From Tepidicaulis sp002389665 (GTDB lineage: Bacteria; Pseudomonadota; Alphaproteobacteria; Parvibaculales; Parvibaculaceae), in NCBI RefSeq assembly GCF_965222285.1, contig NZ_OZ244942.1, positions 3,224,001-3,288,000 on the forward strand: 64,000 bases of DNA, in the 5' to 3' direction. Made by a program: the position numbers and the translations under genes. A model generated the notes under the pieces. The model saw only the letters and a program-made list of their open reading frames with translations. It was not told the origin of the DNA and ran no database searches. This document shows positions 1 to 8,562 of this stretch, one piece after another; the stretch's first letter is position 1; every line of letters starts with the position of its first letter.

Positions 1-911
1 CGGATTTCCATGGTCATGGAACGGGAGACCACGTCGCGCGAGGCAAGGTCTTTGGCCGACGGCGCATAACGCTCCATGAAGCGCTCGCCTTCGGAATTGA
101 CGAGATAGCCGCCTTCACCGCGCGCGCCTTCCGTGATCAGGCAGCCGGCACCGTAAATCCCCGTCGGGTGGAACTGCACGAATTCCATGTCCTGCAGCGG
201 CAGACCGGCGCGCAGCACCATGGCATTGCCGTCGCCCGTGCAGGTATGCGCGGAGGTGGCCGAGAAGTATGCGCGGCCATAGCCGCCCGTCGCCAGGATC
301 GTCTGCTTGGATGAGAAGCGGTGCAACGTGCCGTCATCCATTTTCAGCGCCACGACGCCCACACAGGCGCCCTGATCGTTCATGATCAGATCGATGGCGA
401 AGAACTCGATGAAGAATTCCGCATCATAGCGCAGGCTCTGGCCGTAAAGCGTATGCAGGATCGCGTGCCCCGTGCGGTCGGCAGCCGCACAGGTGCGCTG
501 CGCGATGCCCTTGCCGTATTCGGTCGTCATGCCGCCGAAGGGGCGCTGATAGATCTTGCCTTCTTCCGTGCGCGAGAAAGGCACGCCGAAATGCTCGAGC
601 TCGTAAACGGCTTTGGGCGCTTCGCGGCAAAGATATTCGATGGCGTCCTGATCGCCCAGCCAGTCCGACCCTTTGACGGTGTCGTACATGTGCCATTTCC
701 AATCGTCCGGCCCCATATTGCCGAGCGAAGCGGAAATACCGCCCTGCGCCGCAACCGTGTGCGAGCGGGTGGGAAACACTTTGGTGATGCAGGCGGTCTT
801 CAAGCCGGCCTGAGCGCAGCCAAGCGTCGCGCGCAGCCCGGCGCCGCCGGCGCCGACCACCACTACGTCGAAGGAATGATCCTGGAATTCATATGCTTTT
901 GAGGCACTCAT
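1..911 (-). CDS. sdhA: Succinate dehydrogenase flavoprotein subunit (partial, C-terminus off window)
   Basis: This is the FAD-carrying catalytic subunit of complex II, which oxidises succinate to fumarate at the inner membrane. The start at 911 gives MSASKAYEF, then a dinucleotide-binding segment (DVVVVGAGGAG), then the HTVAAQGG stretch that carries the FAD-linked histidine. Further on are FVQFHPTGIYG and the substrate-site TEGARGEGG. About 303 residues are visible; the family is near 600, so roughly half is missing beyond the left edge. It follows sdhC and sdhD on the minus strand after a 59-bp gap. That is the usual alphaproteobacterial sdhCDAB order, so sdhB is expected off-window. Identification is secure. 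Confidence 0.97.
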   Translation of the reverse strand, partial: MSASKAYEFQDHSFDVVVVGAGGAGLRATLGCAQAGLKTACITKVFPTRSHTVAAQGGISASLGNMGPDDWKWHMYDTVKGSDWLGDQDAIEYLCREAPKAVYELEHFGVPFSRTEEGKIYQRPFGGMTTEYGKGIAQRTCAAADRTGHAILHTLYGQSLRYDAEFFIEFFAIDLIMNDQGACVGVVALKMDDGTLHRFSSKQTILATGGYGRAYFSATSAHTCTGDGNAMVLRAGLPLQDMEFVQFHPTGIYGAGCLITEGARGEGGYLVNSEGERFMERYAPSAKDLASRDVVSRSMTMEI

Positions 912-970
912 GCCGGACACTGCCTTTTATGAATTGAATGTCACATGGCCCGGAAACCGGGACCCGAGTT

Positions 971-1354
971 TTAAGAACCGAAACCGAGCTTCAGCGCCGC
1001 ATAGACGCAGGCAAGCCCGACCGCGAGCGCGAAGAAATTGTTCCCGATGATCGAGAGCAGTTTCAGATTCTCGCCGTGCACATAATCCTCGATCACCACC
1101 TGCATGCCGAGGCGCATATGCCAGATGCCCGAGACGATCAGCGCCAGCACGATGACGGTGACGAGCGGCATGGAAAGATAGGCCCGCACGGTCTCATAGT
1201 CCGCGCCGGCCAGCGCCACGAGCGAGGCAAGAAGGAAAATCACCAGCGGAATATTGGCGATCGCCGTCAGCCGCTGCAGCCAGAAATGTTCCGTCCCGGC
1301 TTTTGCCGAGCCAAGGCCGCGCACGCGGCTCAAAGGTGTGCGCATATCGCTCAT
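971..1354 (-). CDS. sdhD: Succinate dehydrogenase membrane anchor subunit
   Basis: This 127-aa hydrophobic protein is one of the two membrane anchors of succinate dehydrogenase. It holds SdhAB at the membrane and helps form the quinone and heme b sites. It starts at MSDMRTPLSRVRGLGSAKAGTEHFW, a typical SdhD N-terminus. Three membrane segments follow, with the haem-ligand histidine expected in the GIWHMRLGMQVVIEDY region. The start codon shares one base with the sdhC stop (TGATG), implying translational coupling. A longer reading upstream would overlap sdhC entirely and was not used. Confidence 0.93.
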   Translation of the reverse strand: MSDMRTPLSRVRGLGSAKAGTEHFWLQRLTAIANIPLVIFLLASLVALAGADYETVRAYLSMPLVTVIVLALIVSGIWHMRLGMQVVIEDYVHGENLKLLSIIGNNFFALAVGLACVYAALKLGFGS

Positions 1355-1758
1355 CAAAGCGCTCCCATCATCTGATAGGCGATCACCCAGACCACCAGGG
1401 TTAGAATGACCGAGCCTGCAACCGTGGCGCGGGCCATCCACTCGACAAGGCGCAGGTTGAAGCCCTTGCCCATATCCCACACGAGATGGCGCAGACCGCC
1501 CAGCATGTGGTGGATCAGTGCCCAGGTGTAGCCGAAGAGCACGATCCGCCCGTACCAGGACCCGGCATGGGCCGAGAAGACCTCATAAGCCTCCGCCCCG
1601 CTTGCCGCGGCGATCAGCCACCAGGCAAGCAGCAAAGTACCGAAATAGAGCGCGGCGCCGGTAATGCGATGCACGATCGACATCATCATGGTGAGCATTT
1701 TGCGGTAAATGCCCAGATGCGGCGAAAGCGGCCGGGAAGCGGAAGGTGAGTCAGCCAT
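1354..1758 (-). CDS. sdhC: Succinate dehydrogenase cytochrome b556 subunit
   Basis: This 134-aa protein is the first gene of the sdhCDA operon. The N-terminus RPLSPHLGIYRKMLTMMMSIVHRITG is the SdhC signature; it contains the quinone-site Ser/Arg region (SIVHRITG). Three transmembrane helices follow, and HHMLGGLRHLVWD carries the haem b histidine. It forms the membrane domain together with SdhD. The 255 bp upstream (1759-2013) lie between this gene and a divergent sensor kinase and must hold both promoters; I see no convincing consensus boxes there. Confidence 0.95.
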   Translation of the reverse strand: MADSPSASRPLSPHLGIYRKMLTMMMSIVHRITGAALYFGTLLLAWWLIAAASGAEAYEVFSAHAGSWYGRIVLFGYTWALIHHMLGGLRHLVWDMGKGFNLRLVEWMARATVAGSVILTLVVWVIAYQMMGAL

Positions 1759-2013
1759 TGAGGACCTGCCCCTGATATTGATTACTCAAAGGGTTGCTTT
1801 TGGAGAAAGTGTTTAGCCGAGCCGGGGCGTCAAGGCAAATGCAGAAGAAAAATCAGGCACTTAAGGCTTATTTTTGCGAATGAATCGCAAGAGAACGCTT
1901 TCCCTTGCGCAAAGCCGCATCTGGAAATTAACCGGCCATACACCCTGTTCCGCTTATCAAGAAAGACCGGGCCGCGCAGCAGGCAGCCCGGAGAGAGCAG
2001 GCGGTCGGCATTT

Positions 2014-3594
2014 ATGATTACGGTACTGGAGTGCATCACGGACGAGCACAATCTCTGGCTCGTTGGCCTTGCCGCCACGGTCTGCCTGATCGCGTGTTTC
2101 ACCTCCATCGATCTTTTCTTCAGGGCCTGGATAGCGGAAGGACGGACCAAAGCCTATTGGCTGCTGGGCACGGGCCTCGTGGCAGGCGCCGGCATCTGGG
2201 CGACGCATTTCATCGCCATGCTGGCCTATCAATCCACGCTGCCGGTCGCTTACGACATTCCGCTAACAGCGCTTTCCGTCGTTATCTCCGTCGTGCTTTG
2301 CACGCTGGGGGCAGGCATCGCCCTTTACATGAACCGGTTGACACTGGCCGGACTGACCGTGGGCGCGGCCATCGGTTTCATGCATTTCACCGGCATGTCG
2401 GCGCTGCGCCTTTCCGGACATATCGAATGGGACGGCACCTATGTCATCGCCTCCTGGGCCATCGGTCTCAGCGCCATGGTGGTGGCCTTCAACTTGATAC
2501 GGGTGTTGAAAGGCATAAAACGGCACATTGCCGGGGCGGCGCTTTTCACCTTGGCGATTTGCGGACTGCATTTCACGGGCATGACGGCGGTTACGCTTGT
2601 GCCCGATCCCACCGAACCCTTCTCCTATGCCACGGTCGACCCGCAATGGCTCGCGATCTTCACGGCCATGCTCTCCGCAATGATTCTGGGCACGGCCTTT
2701 CTCGTCGGTATCTTCGACCGGCACCTTGCCGACCGGAACGCGGAAGAAGCGACACGCCTGCGCCTTTATGCAGAAGAGCTCGAAGCCACCCGCGACGAGT
2801 TGGAAGCGGCACGCGACAATCTGCTTGGCGCACTCGAAGCGGCTGCCGCGGGCAGCCAGGCAAAATCGCAGTTTCTAGCCGCCATCAGCCACGAACTCAG
2901 AACCCCGCTCAACGCCATTATCGGCTTTTCCGAGATGATGGTGCACGAACAATTCGGCCCGTTGCAAAACGAACAGTACAAGGAATATACCGGCTTCATC
3001 CACGAAAGCGGTAAACACCTTCTAGCGCTCATCAACGACATCCTGGATTTCTCGAAACTCGACGCCGGCCGCCTGGAACTGGAAGAAGCGCCGCTCGACA
3101 CGGGCACCGCCGTCCACGCTGCCTGCCGCATGGTCTCTCATCTGGCAGAAGCGGGCGACGTGGCGGTTCATGTTGGCGACATGGAAGCGCTGCCGCTTTT
3201 GAACGGGGATGAACGGCGCGTACGCCAGATATTCCTGAACATTCTTTCAAATGCCGTCAAATTCACGCCCAAAGGCGGGCGCGTCGATGTCAGCGCCCGG
3301 CTGACCGAGGCCGACGAGCTGCGCGTCGATATCCGCGACACCGGCATCGGCATCGCGGAAAAAGACATTGCGCTTGCGATGGAAAATTTCGGTCAGATCG
3401 ACAATTCACTCCACCGCCAATATGAAGGCACGGGTCTCGGCCTACCGCTCTCATTCCGTCTGATGGAGCTGCATGGAGGCAGGCTCGAACTTGAAAGCGA
3501 AGTCGGCGTAGGCACCTGTGTCAGCCTGATCTTTCCCGCCGGCCGCGTACTCTCATCTCCCGCCCCGAAAACGCGCCAAGTGACACACGTCTAG
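2014..3594 (+). CDS. MHYT-domain sensor histidine kinase
   Basis: This is a 526-aa membrane sensor kinase. Residues about 10-235 form the seven-helix MHYT sensor; its three signature repeats read THFIAM, MHFTGM and LHFTGM. MHYT domains are proposed to bind a metal and sense a diatomic gas or redox signal. A coiled coil follows (about 240-285), then a HisKA H-box (SHELRTPLNAIIGFSE) and an HATPase_c domain with N box (NILSNAVKF), G1 (DTGIGI) and G2 (GTGLGL). There is no receiver domain and no adjacent response regulator, so its partner is unknown. The dimerisation domain resembles the PdhS/DivJ/PleC group. It is divergent from sdhC and convergent with the next gene, 12 bp away. Confidence 0.92.
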   Translation: MITVLECITDEHNLWLVGLAATVCLIACFTSIDLFFRAWIAEGRTKAYWLLGTGLVAGAGIWATHFIAMLAYQSTLPVAYDIPLTALSVVISVVLCTLGAGIALYMNRLTLAGLTVGAAIGFMHFTGMSALRLSGHIEWDGTYVIASWAIGLSAMVVAFNLIRVLKGIKRHIAGAALFTLAICGLHFTGMTAVTLVPDPTEPFSYATVDPQWLAIFTAMLSAMILGTAFLVGIFDRHLADRNAEEATRLRLYAEELEATRDELEAARDNLLGALEAAAAGSQAKSQFLAAISHELRTPLNAIIGFSEMMVHEQFGPLQNEQYKEYTGFIHESGKHLLALINDILDFSKLDAGRLELEEAPLDTGTAVHAACRMVSHLAEAGDVAVHVGDMEALPLLNGDERRVRQIFLNILSNAVKFTPKGGRVDVSARLTEADELRVDIRDTGIGIAEKDIALAMENFGQIDNSLHRQYEGTGLGLPLSFRLMELHGGRLELESEVGVGTCVSLIFPAGRVLSSPAPKTRQVTHV

Positions 3595-3606
3595 AAGCGC
3601 CCCAGC

Positions 3607-3999
3607 TCACTCTTCCTTCAGACGCGCGCGCAGCCAGGCAATGGCCGCCTCCCGGTCGGTAAAAAGCCGGTTGGGATAGGGACTGCGCTCATAACGCATA
3701 AAGAGATTTCCCAGCATCTGCGCAAGCTTGCTTTGGCCGAGAATGGCAACGGCAGCCGTCGTCCGCCCGAGTTTTTCCGCTTCGACCACTTTGGCCACCC
3801 GGCCGAGATCGACCGCGGATGCCGCTTGCACCAGAATGGCCACCTTATAATCCGGCCATTCCTTATGCACTTTCTCCACCACCGCTTCGAGAAGCTCGGC
3901 GGTGATGATCTGCGTTCCATAATCGATTTCTATGATCCGCGGCTCAAGCTCGCGGATTTCAACTTCATAGAAACGAAGCTGCTTGAGTGCCGTACCCAT
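3607..3999 (-). CDS. SpoIIAA-like (STAS-type) protein, copy 1 of 3
   Basis: This 130-aa protein is the last of three tandem minus-strand paralogues (3607-5050). All three begin with FYEV followed by E(L/I)EP and I..DYG, pass through a central K(V/I)A(I/M)L strand, and end in a (F/L)F..(K/R)EA(I/L).WLR. helix. That layout and the terminal Ala-Trp-Leu motif resemble the SpoIIAA-like/STAS-SEC14 superfamily (PF11964 type). Members are small soluble alpha/beta proteins, mostly of unknown function. There is no obvious phosphorylatable Ser in the anti-sigma-antagonist position that I can assign. The family call is by pattern and needs a profile search. Confidence 0.6.
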   Translation of the reverse strand: MGTALKQLRFYEVEIRELEPRIIEIDYGTQIITAELLEAVVEKVHKEWPDYKVAILVQAASAVDLGRVAKVVEAEKLGRTTAAVAILGQSKLAQMLGNLFMRYERSPYPNRLFTDREAAIAWLRARLKEE

Positions 4000-4063
4000 A
4001 AAGGCTTATCCACCGCCCAGTACCCTTCTCAAAAGAGTGACACAGCGATACACACTCAGCAAG

Positions 4064-4444
4064 TCAGGCAGCCAACTTCTCTCTCAGCCAGCAAAGCGCT
4101 TCGTCCTTATCGACGAAGATTTTCTGCGGATATTCCCCCGCCGTCGGGATTTTGACGAAAGCCTGGGCAATATCCGCCTGCAGACGGTTCCGCACCAGAA
4201 TGGCGCCCGCGCAGATGAACTCCGAAGCCTTCAGATCTTCGAGCACATGCGCGACCTTGTCGAGATTGGAAATCGCTTCTGCCGTGGACAACAAAGCGAC
4301 TTTCTGTTCCGGCCAGTCTTTTTTGATCTTGATGAGAAGCGAGCGGACGATATCCGCCGTGACGAGATAATTACCGTAATCGAGAGCGATGATACGCGGC
4401 TCGATTTCTTCGATATCGACTTCGTAAAATTTGAATTGCTTCAT
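4064..4444 (-). CDS. SpoIIAA-like (STAS-type) protein, copy 2 of 3
   Basis: This 126-aa protein is the middle paralogue. The start at 4444 (MKQFKFYEVDIEEIEPRI) lines up exactly with the MKKFTFYEVKVEEIEP start of copy 3; longer in-frame starts at 4474 and 4489 add unrelated residues. It keeps the shared IALDYG, KVALL and DKDEALCWLREKL segments. It is 64 bp upstream of copy 1 and about 225 bp downstream of copy 3, so it may belong to the same transcript or have its own promoter. Function is unknown. The conserved fold across three divergent copies suggests they form homo- or hetero-oligomers, which is an inference. Confidence 0.6.
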   Translation of the reverse strand: MKQFKFYEVDIEEIEPRIIALDYGNYLVTADIVRSLLIKIKKDWPEQKVALLSTAEAISNLDKVAHVLEDLKASEFICAGAILVRNRLQADIAQAFVKIPTAGEYPQKIFVDKDEALCWLREKLAA

Positions 4445-4669
4445 TGCCTCATGCCGCAATGACTGAAACGCCATCCCCACGCCTCGCACGGCGGTCCCCT
4501 TTGCCCCATCGATGTAAAACTCTGTCGTAAAGTTTTTTGCCGAGCAATCGCGGACGGCAGGAAAATCACGCCAAAGAGGCAGTAAAAACCGCCAATTGAC
4601 ACAACCTCACACAAGTGTGTTTAAAACGGATAGTAGAAGCGAAATTGCATCATAGGGGCATTCTGCCCG

Positions 4670-5050
4670 TCAGTGTTTCGCCAGCTCTTCGCGCAGCCAG
4701 GCGAGGGCTTCTTCCTTCTCTTCGAAAATACGCCGCGGGTGAGCCGTCTGTTTTTGTCCATGGACGACGCGGACGAGCTCTCTTTGCAGCGGGTTCGAGG
4801 CGAGAACGGCGGAGGCGACGATAAAGCCCGATACGTTCTTCTCTTCGATCACGGCAGTAAAATTACCCATCTCCGTGGCGCTGGGCGCGATGGTCAACAT
4901 GGCGATTTTCGTCTCGCCCCATTCACGCAAGAGCCTGTCGAGAAGATCGGCAAGCAGGACAGGCGTAACCAATTGGCTGCCGTAATCGGTAATGACGATA
5001 CCGGGCTCGATTTCCTCGACCTTCACTTCATAGAAAGTGAATTTCTTCAT
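4670..5050 (-). CDS. SpoIIAA-like (STAS-type) protein, copy 3 of 3
   Basis: This 126-aa protein is the paralogue nearest mch. Its ATG lies 6 bp after the mch stop codon with an AGGG ribosome site across the junction, so it is almost certainly cotranscribed with the malyl-CoA/mesaconyl-CoA genes. It carries FYEVKVEEIEPGI, DYGSQLVTPVLL, KIAMLT and the C-terminal FEEKEEALAWLREEL. It resembles the other two copies at roughly a third of positions by eye. Why such proteins follow an ethylmalonyl-CoA pathway gene is not evident; the link may be only one of shared transcription. Confidence 0.65.
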   Translation of the reverse strand: MKKFTFYEVKVEEIEPGIVITDYGSQLVTPVLLADLLDRLLREWGETKIAMLTIAPSATEMGNFTAVIEEKNVSGFIVASAVLASNPLQRELVRVVHGQKQTAHPRRIFEEKEEALAWLREELAKH

Positions 5051-5056
5051 GTCGCC

Positions 5057-6103
5057 CTAGCGGGGCATCAGAACCCAATAATCAAGGTCCAGAATGACAC
5101 CCTCGCCATCCCCATCGTTCTCCATCCCGGGGAAATCGTGACACATGCGGTCTTTGGCGGCAATGGTACGAATACGCAGGAGCCCGAGATCGTCCCGGCC
5201 GGGGCACGGCGCTTTTTCAAGCACATGCGACCAGGCAAAAACCGTATCGCCGCCGAAGCAGGGCGCGACATGCCGCCCGCCATTGATCGCGGCAACCAGA
5301 AGGGCATTACCGAGCCCGTTGAAGGAAAGCGCCCGGGCAAGCGAAATGACATGGCCGCCATAAATGAGCCGGCGCCCGAAACGGCCCTTGCCTTCCGTAA
5401 ACTGATTGAAATGCACTTTGGCGGTGTTCTGATAAAGCCGGGTCGCCATCATGTGCTCGGCTTCCTCGATCGTCACGCCGTCCACATGGTCGATCTTTTC
5501 ACCGGCTTCATAATCGCCCCATTTGAAGGGCGAGCCCGATGCGGCAAGGTCGACATTCGAAAAATCCGTGCCCTCGGGCAGCGCGATAGCCGAGGGGTCC
5601 ACCGCGCCCGGCAGATCCGGCACTTGAGGGTCGGGCGCAGGAGACGCCTCATCACGTTTGCGCACCATCACCCAGCGCACATAATCGAGCACCGCCTCGC
5701 CCGCCTGATTGTGCCCGGTGGAACGGACATAAACGAGGCCGGTCTTGCCGTTCGAATTTTCTTTCAGGCCGATCACTTCCGAACGTGCCGAGAGCGTGTC
5801 GCCGGGAAAGACGGGTTTCAGGAAACGGCAATCGGCATAGCCGAGATTGGCAACCGCATTCAGGGAGATATCCGGCACGGTTTTGCCGAAAACGACATGA
5901 AAGGCGAGCATGTCGTCGATAGGCGCGCGCGCATAGCCGACACCCCGGGCAAACTCATCGGAAGATTGCAATGCAAAGCGCACCGGAAAGAGCGCGGTGT
6001 AAAGCGCGACATCGCCTTCCGTCACCGTGCGCGGCGTCGCATGGGCAATCACCTGCCCGATTTTGAAATCCTCGAAGAAATTACCCGGATTGGTTTTCGT
6101 CAT
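5057..6103 (-). CDS. mch: 2-methylfumaryl-CoA (mesaconyl-CoA) hydratase
   Basis: This 348-aa double-hotdog MaoC-family enzyme interconverts mesaconyl-C1-CoA and beta-methylmalyl-CoA in the ethylmalonyl-CoA pathway for acetyl-CoA assimilation. The N-terminus KTNPGNFFEDF.IGQ.I.HATPRT.TEGDVALY and the blocks FHVVFGKTVPDISLNA, KIDHVDGVTIEEAEHM, RLYQNTAKVHFN, RFGRR.IYGGH and KDRMCHDFP match my memory of the Rhodobacter Mch protein very closely. Length also fits (about 343). It is the third gene of an operon with an mcl2-like gene and a cupin. The pathway's reductase and mutase genes are not in this window. Confidence 0.9.
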   Translation of the reverse strand: MTKTNPGNFFEDFKIGQVIAHATPRTVTEGDVALYTALFPVRFALQSSDEFARGVGYARAPIDDMLAFHVVFGKTVPDISLNAVANLGYADCRFLKPVFPGDTLSARSEVIGLKENSNGKTGLVYVRSTGHNQAGEAVLDYVRWVMVRKRDEASPAPDPQVPDLPGAVDPSAIALPEGTDFSNVDLAASGSPFKWGDYEAGEKIDHVDGVTIEEAEHMMATRLYQNTAKVHFNQFTEGKGRFGRRLIYGGHVISLARALSFNGLGNALLVAAINGGRHVAPCFGGDTVFAWSHVLEKAPCPGRDDLGLLRIRTIAAKDRMCHDFPGMENDGDGEGVILDLDYWVLMPR

Positions 6104-6151
6104 CGTATTCTTTCTGCTTTAGGCTTTTCGTCATTGCCGCATGGCGGCGCT

Positions 6152-6652
6152 TCAGTCCTTCGCAACGAAATCATCCGGCACGAAACGCTGGCCCGCATCT
6201 TCATCCACATAGGTCATAATGCCGTCCGCCCAAAAGCCAACCTTGCCGATATCGGGAAACCGGGAGACATCCGCTTTCAGGTGCTCACCGCCCATCAGAT
6301 AGACAAGATCGCTCGTGCCGGGGTTGGAGAGATGATGCACGGCGCCGTCCGCCGGAAAACCGACATAATCGCCGCTGCGCACCATCGCCGTCTCCCCGTC
6401 GATCCGCAGCAGCCCCTCGCCCTCCAGAATGAAGATAAACTCTTCTTCGGTCGTATGCGCATGGGCAAGGAAGCTTTCCTTGCCTGCCGGCACGCGCGCG
6501 AGGGTGAGATGTACCCGCTCCATGCCTGCCTGCCGGGAAAGCTGGCGCATCTCGATGCGCGAATTGGGATTGAGCGGATGGGCAAACCGGAACCCGCCTT
6601 CCGTCTCGAAAGCGCCGGTGCGGACCACATAGTCTTCGATAGATTTGCTCAT
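6152..6652 (-). CDS. Cupin-domain protein
   Basis: This 166-aa protein has a single cupin barrel. The metal-binding motif 1 is visible as HAHTTEEEFIFILEGEG and motif 2 as GDYVGFPADGAVHHLSN, so the usual His2-Glu-His set is present. The start at 6652 (MSKSIEDYVVRTG) is preceded by an AGGGAGGG ribosome site; the longer reading back to 6742 overlaps the upstream gene and was rejected. It sits between the mcl2-like gene and mch with short gaps (46 and 48 bp), so it is part of that operon. The substrate is unknown. Confidence 0.85.
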   Translation of the reverse strand: MSKSIEDYVVRTGAFETEGGFRFAHPLNPNSRIEMRQLSRQAGMERVHLTLARVPAGKESFLAHAHTTEEEFIFILEGEGLLRIDGETAMVRSGDYVGFPADGAVHHLSNPGTSDLVYLMGGEHLKADVSRFPDIGKVGFWADGIMTYVDEDAGQRFVPDDFVAKD

Positions 6653-6698
6653 CTTGCCCTCCCTTGAGGCAATTTTGGGGCACCAGGCATGAAAAGGC

Positions 6699-7589
6699 TT
6701 ATGCGCTCTTTTCAAGCTCTGCGATCGCCTCGGCAATGGCAACGGTGCGCCGGGCGATTTCCTCGTGCAAGAGCTCGACCATGCGCCCTTCCACTTTCAA
6801 CACGCCCTTGCCTTTGTTCTCCGGCCGGGCGAAGGCTTCGATAATGGCGCGCGAGAAAGCGACATCTTCCGGATCGGGCGCAAAAATCTCATTGCAAGGG
6901 CCGACCTGCGAGGGATGGATCAGGGTCTTGCCGTCAAAGCCGAGCTCGCGGCCCTGCACACACATCTCCTTGAAGCCCTCCTCATCCTTGATGTCGTTAT
7001 AAACGCCGTCGAGCATCACAATGCCATAGGCGCGCGCCGCCAGCATGGAAAGCCCGAGGGATGTGATCATCGGCAGCCGCTGGGCCGTGTGGGCGCAGCG
7101 CAGCTCCTTGGCGATATCGTTCGTGCCCATCACCCAGACGCTCATCCGCGTCGTCCGGCTCATCGCGGCAATGGCTTCGGCGCGCAGCATGGCAAGCGGC
7201 GTTTCCATCATCGCCCAAAGCTGCAGCTCGGGCCCCGCGCCTGCTTTTTCCAGCGCCTCATGCGCGCGCGTCACATCTTCAGGCGAGCTGATCTTCGGCA
7301 CCAGGATAGCGTCCGGTCCGGCGGCCACCGCTGCCTCGATATCACCCGCACCCCAAGGCGTGTCGAGCCCGTTCACGCGGATCACGATTTCCCGCTTGCC
7401 ATAGCCGCCGCCCGCAACGGCGGAGGTCACCTGCGCACGCGCTTCTTCCTTGGCGTCCGGCGCCACCGCATCTTCCAGATCCAGGATCAGCGCGTCGGCG
7501 GCAATGCTCTTTGCTTTTTCCAGCGCCCGGGCGTTCGATCCGGGCATATAAAGCACGCTGCGGCGCGGGCGGGCGGACTGATCGGCCAT
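6699..7589 (-). CDS. mcl2: CitE-like CoA-ester lyase, probable (3S)-malyl-CoA thioesterase
   Basis: This 296-aa HpcH/HpaI/CitE-family TIM barrel opens with RPRRSVLYMPGSNARALEKA and ILDLEDAVAPDAKEEAR (acidic metal and CoA site). It continues through VIRVNGLDTPWG, MMETPLAM (metal-binding Glu) and DGKTLIHPSQV. Its start region differs from the Mcl1-type lyase and is closer to Mcl2, which hydrolyses (S)-malyl-CoA to malate and CoA. Location in one operon with mch supports that role. A malyl-CoA/beta-methylmalyl-CoA lyase or a citramalyl-CoA lyase activity cannot be excluded from sequence alone. It has a GGAGAG ribosome site and starts the operon; the 127 bp to pdxK is a divergent promoter region. 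Confidence 0.78.
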   Translation of the reverse strand: MADQSARPRRSVLYMPGSNARALEKAKSIAADALILDLEDAVAPDAKEEARAQVTSAVAGGGYGKREIVIRVNGLDTPWGAGDIEAAVAAGPDAILVPKISSPEDVTRAHEALEKAGAGPELQLWAMMETPLAMLRAEAIAAMSRTTRMSVWVMGTNDIAKELRCAHTAQRLPMITSLGLSMLAARAYGIVMLDGVYNDIKDEEGFKEMCVQGRELGFDGKTLIHPSQVGPCNEIFAPDPEDVAFSRAIIEAFARPENKGKGVLKVEGRMVELLHEEIARRTVAIAEAIAELEKSA

Positions 7590-7716
7590 AAACTCTCTCC
7601 AATGGTCTTCTGCAAGGCTTGAATTGGCGGCAGACTATAAAGCCCGTGCCCCGCTGCCAAGCAGCGATTCGCCATGAGGCCGCGCAGCCAAAGTTTACGC
7701 TCTAAGGAAATGCCGG

Positions 7717-8562
7717 ATGGCCAATATTCTTTGTCTTTCCAGCCAGGTCGCAAGAGGCCATGTGGGCAATTCCGCCGCCGTTTTTACCGCGCAGCGCCTC
7801 GGCCATGAAGTGATGGCGCTGCCGACCACGCTGCTTTCCCACCATCCGGGCCATGGGAAACCTGCCGTTCAAGTGACCGATCCCGGTTTTCTGGAAGCCG
7901 CGCTTTCTTCTTTGGAAGAAAAGGGCTGGCTTGCGGACTGCGATGCGGTGCTCACCGGCTATTTCGCCCATCCCGAACAATTGGATATCGCCGCAAGTTT
8001 CATCGCACGGCGGCGCAAAGAGGCTGCGACAAACAAGCGGCCTTTCCTTTATCTCTGCGATCCCATTCTCGGCGATGAAGACACGGGGCTGTACGTCCCT
8101 GAAAATATCGCCTCGGGCATGCGCGCGCTCAGTGCCCTTGCCGATATTCTGACGCCGAACCCGTTCGAGCTCTCGCACCTTGCCGGATTGCCCTGCGAGG
8201 ACATGGCGCAGACGCGCGCCGCGGCCTACGCGCTAGAAACACCTTACGTGCTGGCCACCTCCGCGCCGCCGCCGGAACCCGGGCTTGCGGCAAGCGTGTT
8301 GGTGGCCCCTTCCCATGCCTGGCGCTGCAGCACGCCTTTCATCGAAGATGTGCCGAAAGGTACGGGCGATTTGATGAGCGCGCTCTTTCTGAGCCATTTC
8401 CTGGAAACAAATAAGCCGGCCCATTCCCTCGCCCTCGCCTCGGATGCCGCTGCCGCCATTATCGCGGCCAGTAGGGGCGCTGAAGAATTACGGCTCATTG
8501 CCCATCAAGAGGTACTCCGCCCCAAAACCCCGCGCTTTGAACTGGAGGAACTTCAGCCATGA
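7717..8562 (+). CDS. pdxY: Pyridoxal kinase (PdxK/PdxY family)
   Basis: This 281-aa ribokinase-fold enzyme phosphorylates pyridoxal to PLP in vitamin B6 salvage. The N-terminus ILCLSSQVARGHVGNSAAVF is the pyridoxal-kinase substrate motif (S..V..GHVGN). DPILGD..TGLYV is the nucleotide-site segment, LTPNPFEL follows, and KGTGDLMSALF is the anion-hole motif with the catalytic Asp. An AAGGAA ribosome site precedes the ATG. The last four bases overlap the start of the DUF429 gene (ATGA), so the two are translationally coupled. Whether pdxK or pdxY is the right symbol cannot be decided here. Confidence 0.9.
   Translation: MANILCLSSQVARGHVGNSAAVFTAQRLGHEVMALPTTLLSHHPGHGKPAVQVTDPGFLEAALSSLEEKGWLADCDAVLTGYFAHPEQLDIAASFIARRRKEAATNKRPFLYLCDPILGDEDTGLYVPENIASGMRALSALADILTPNPFELSHLAGLPCEDMAQTRAAAYALETPYVLATSAPPPEPGLAASVLVAPSHAWRCSTPFIEDVPKGTGDLMSALFLSHFLETNKPAHSLALASDAAAAIIAASRGAEELRLIAHQEVLRPKTPRFELEELQP

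Noticed and set aside
4673..6667. Long plus-strand open frame of 664 codons opposite mch and its neighbours
   Set aside because: It mirrors the minus-strand genes mch, cupin and the SpoIIAA-like protein, which have clear family motifs; the plus frame has none.
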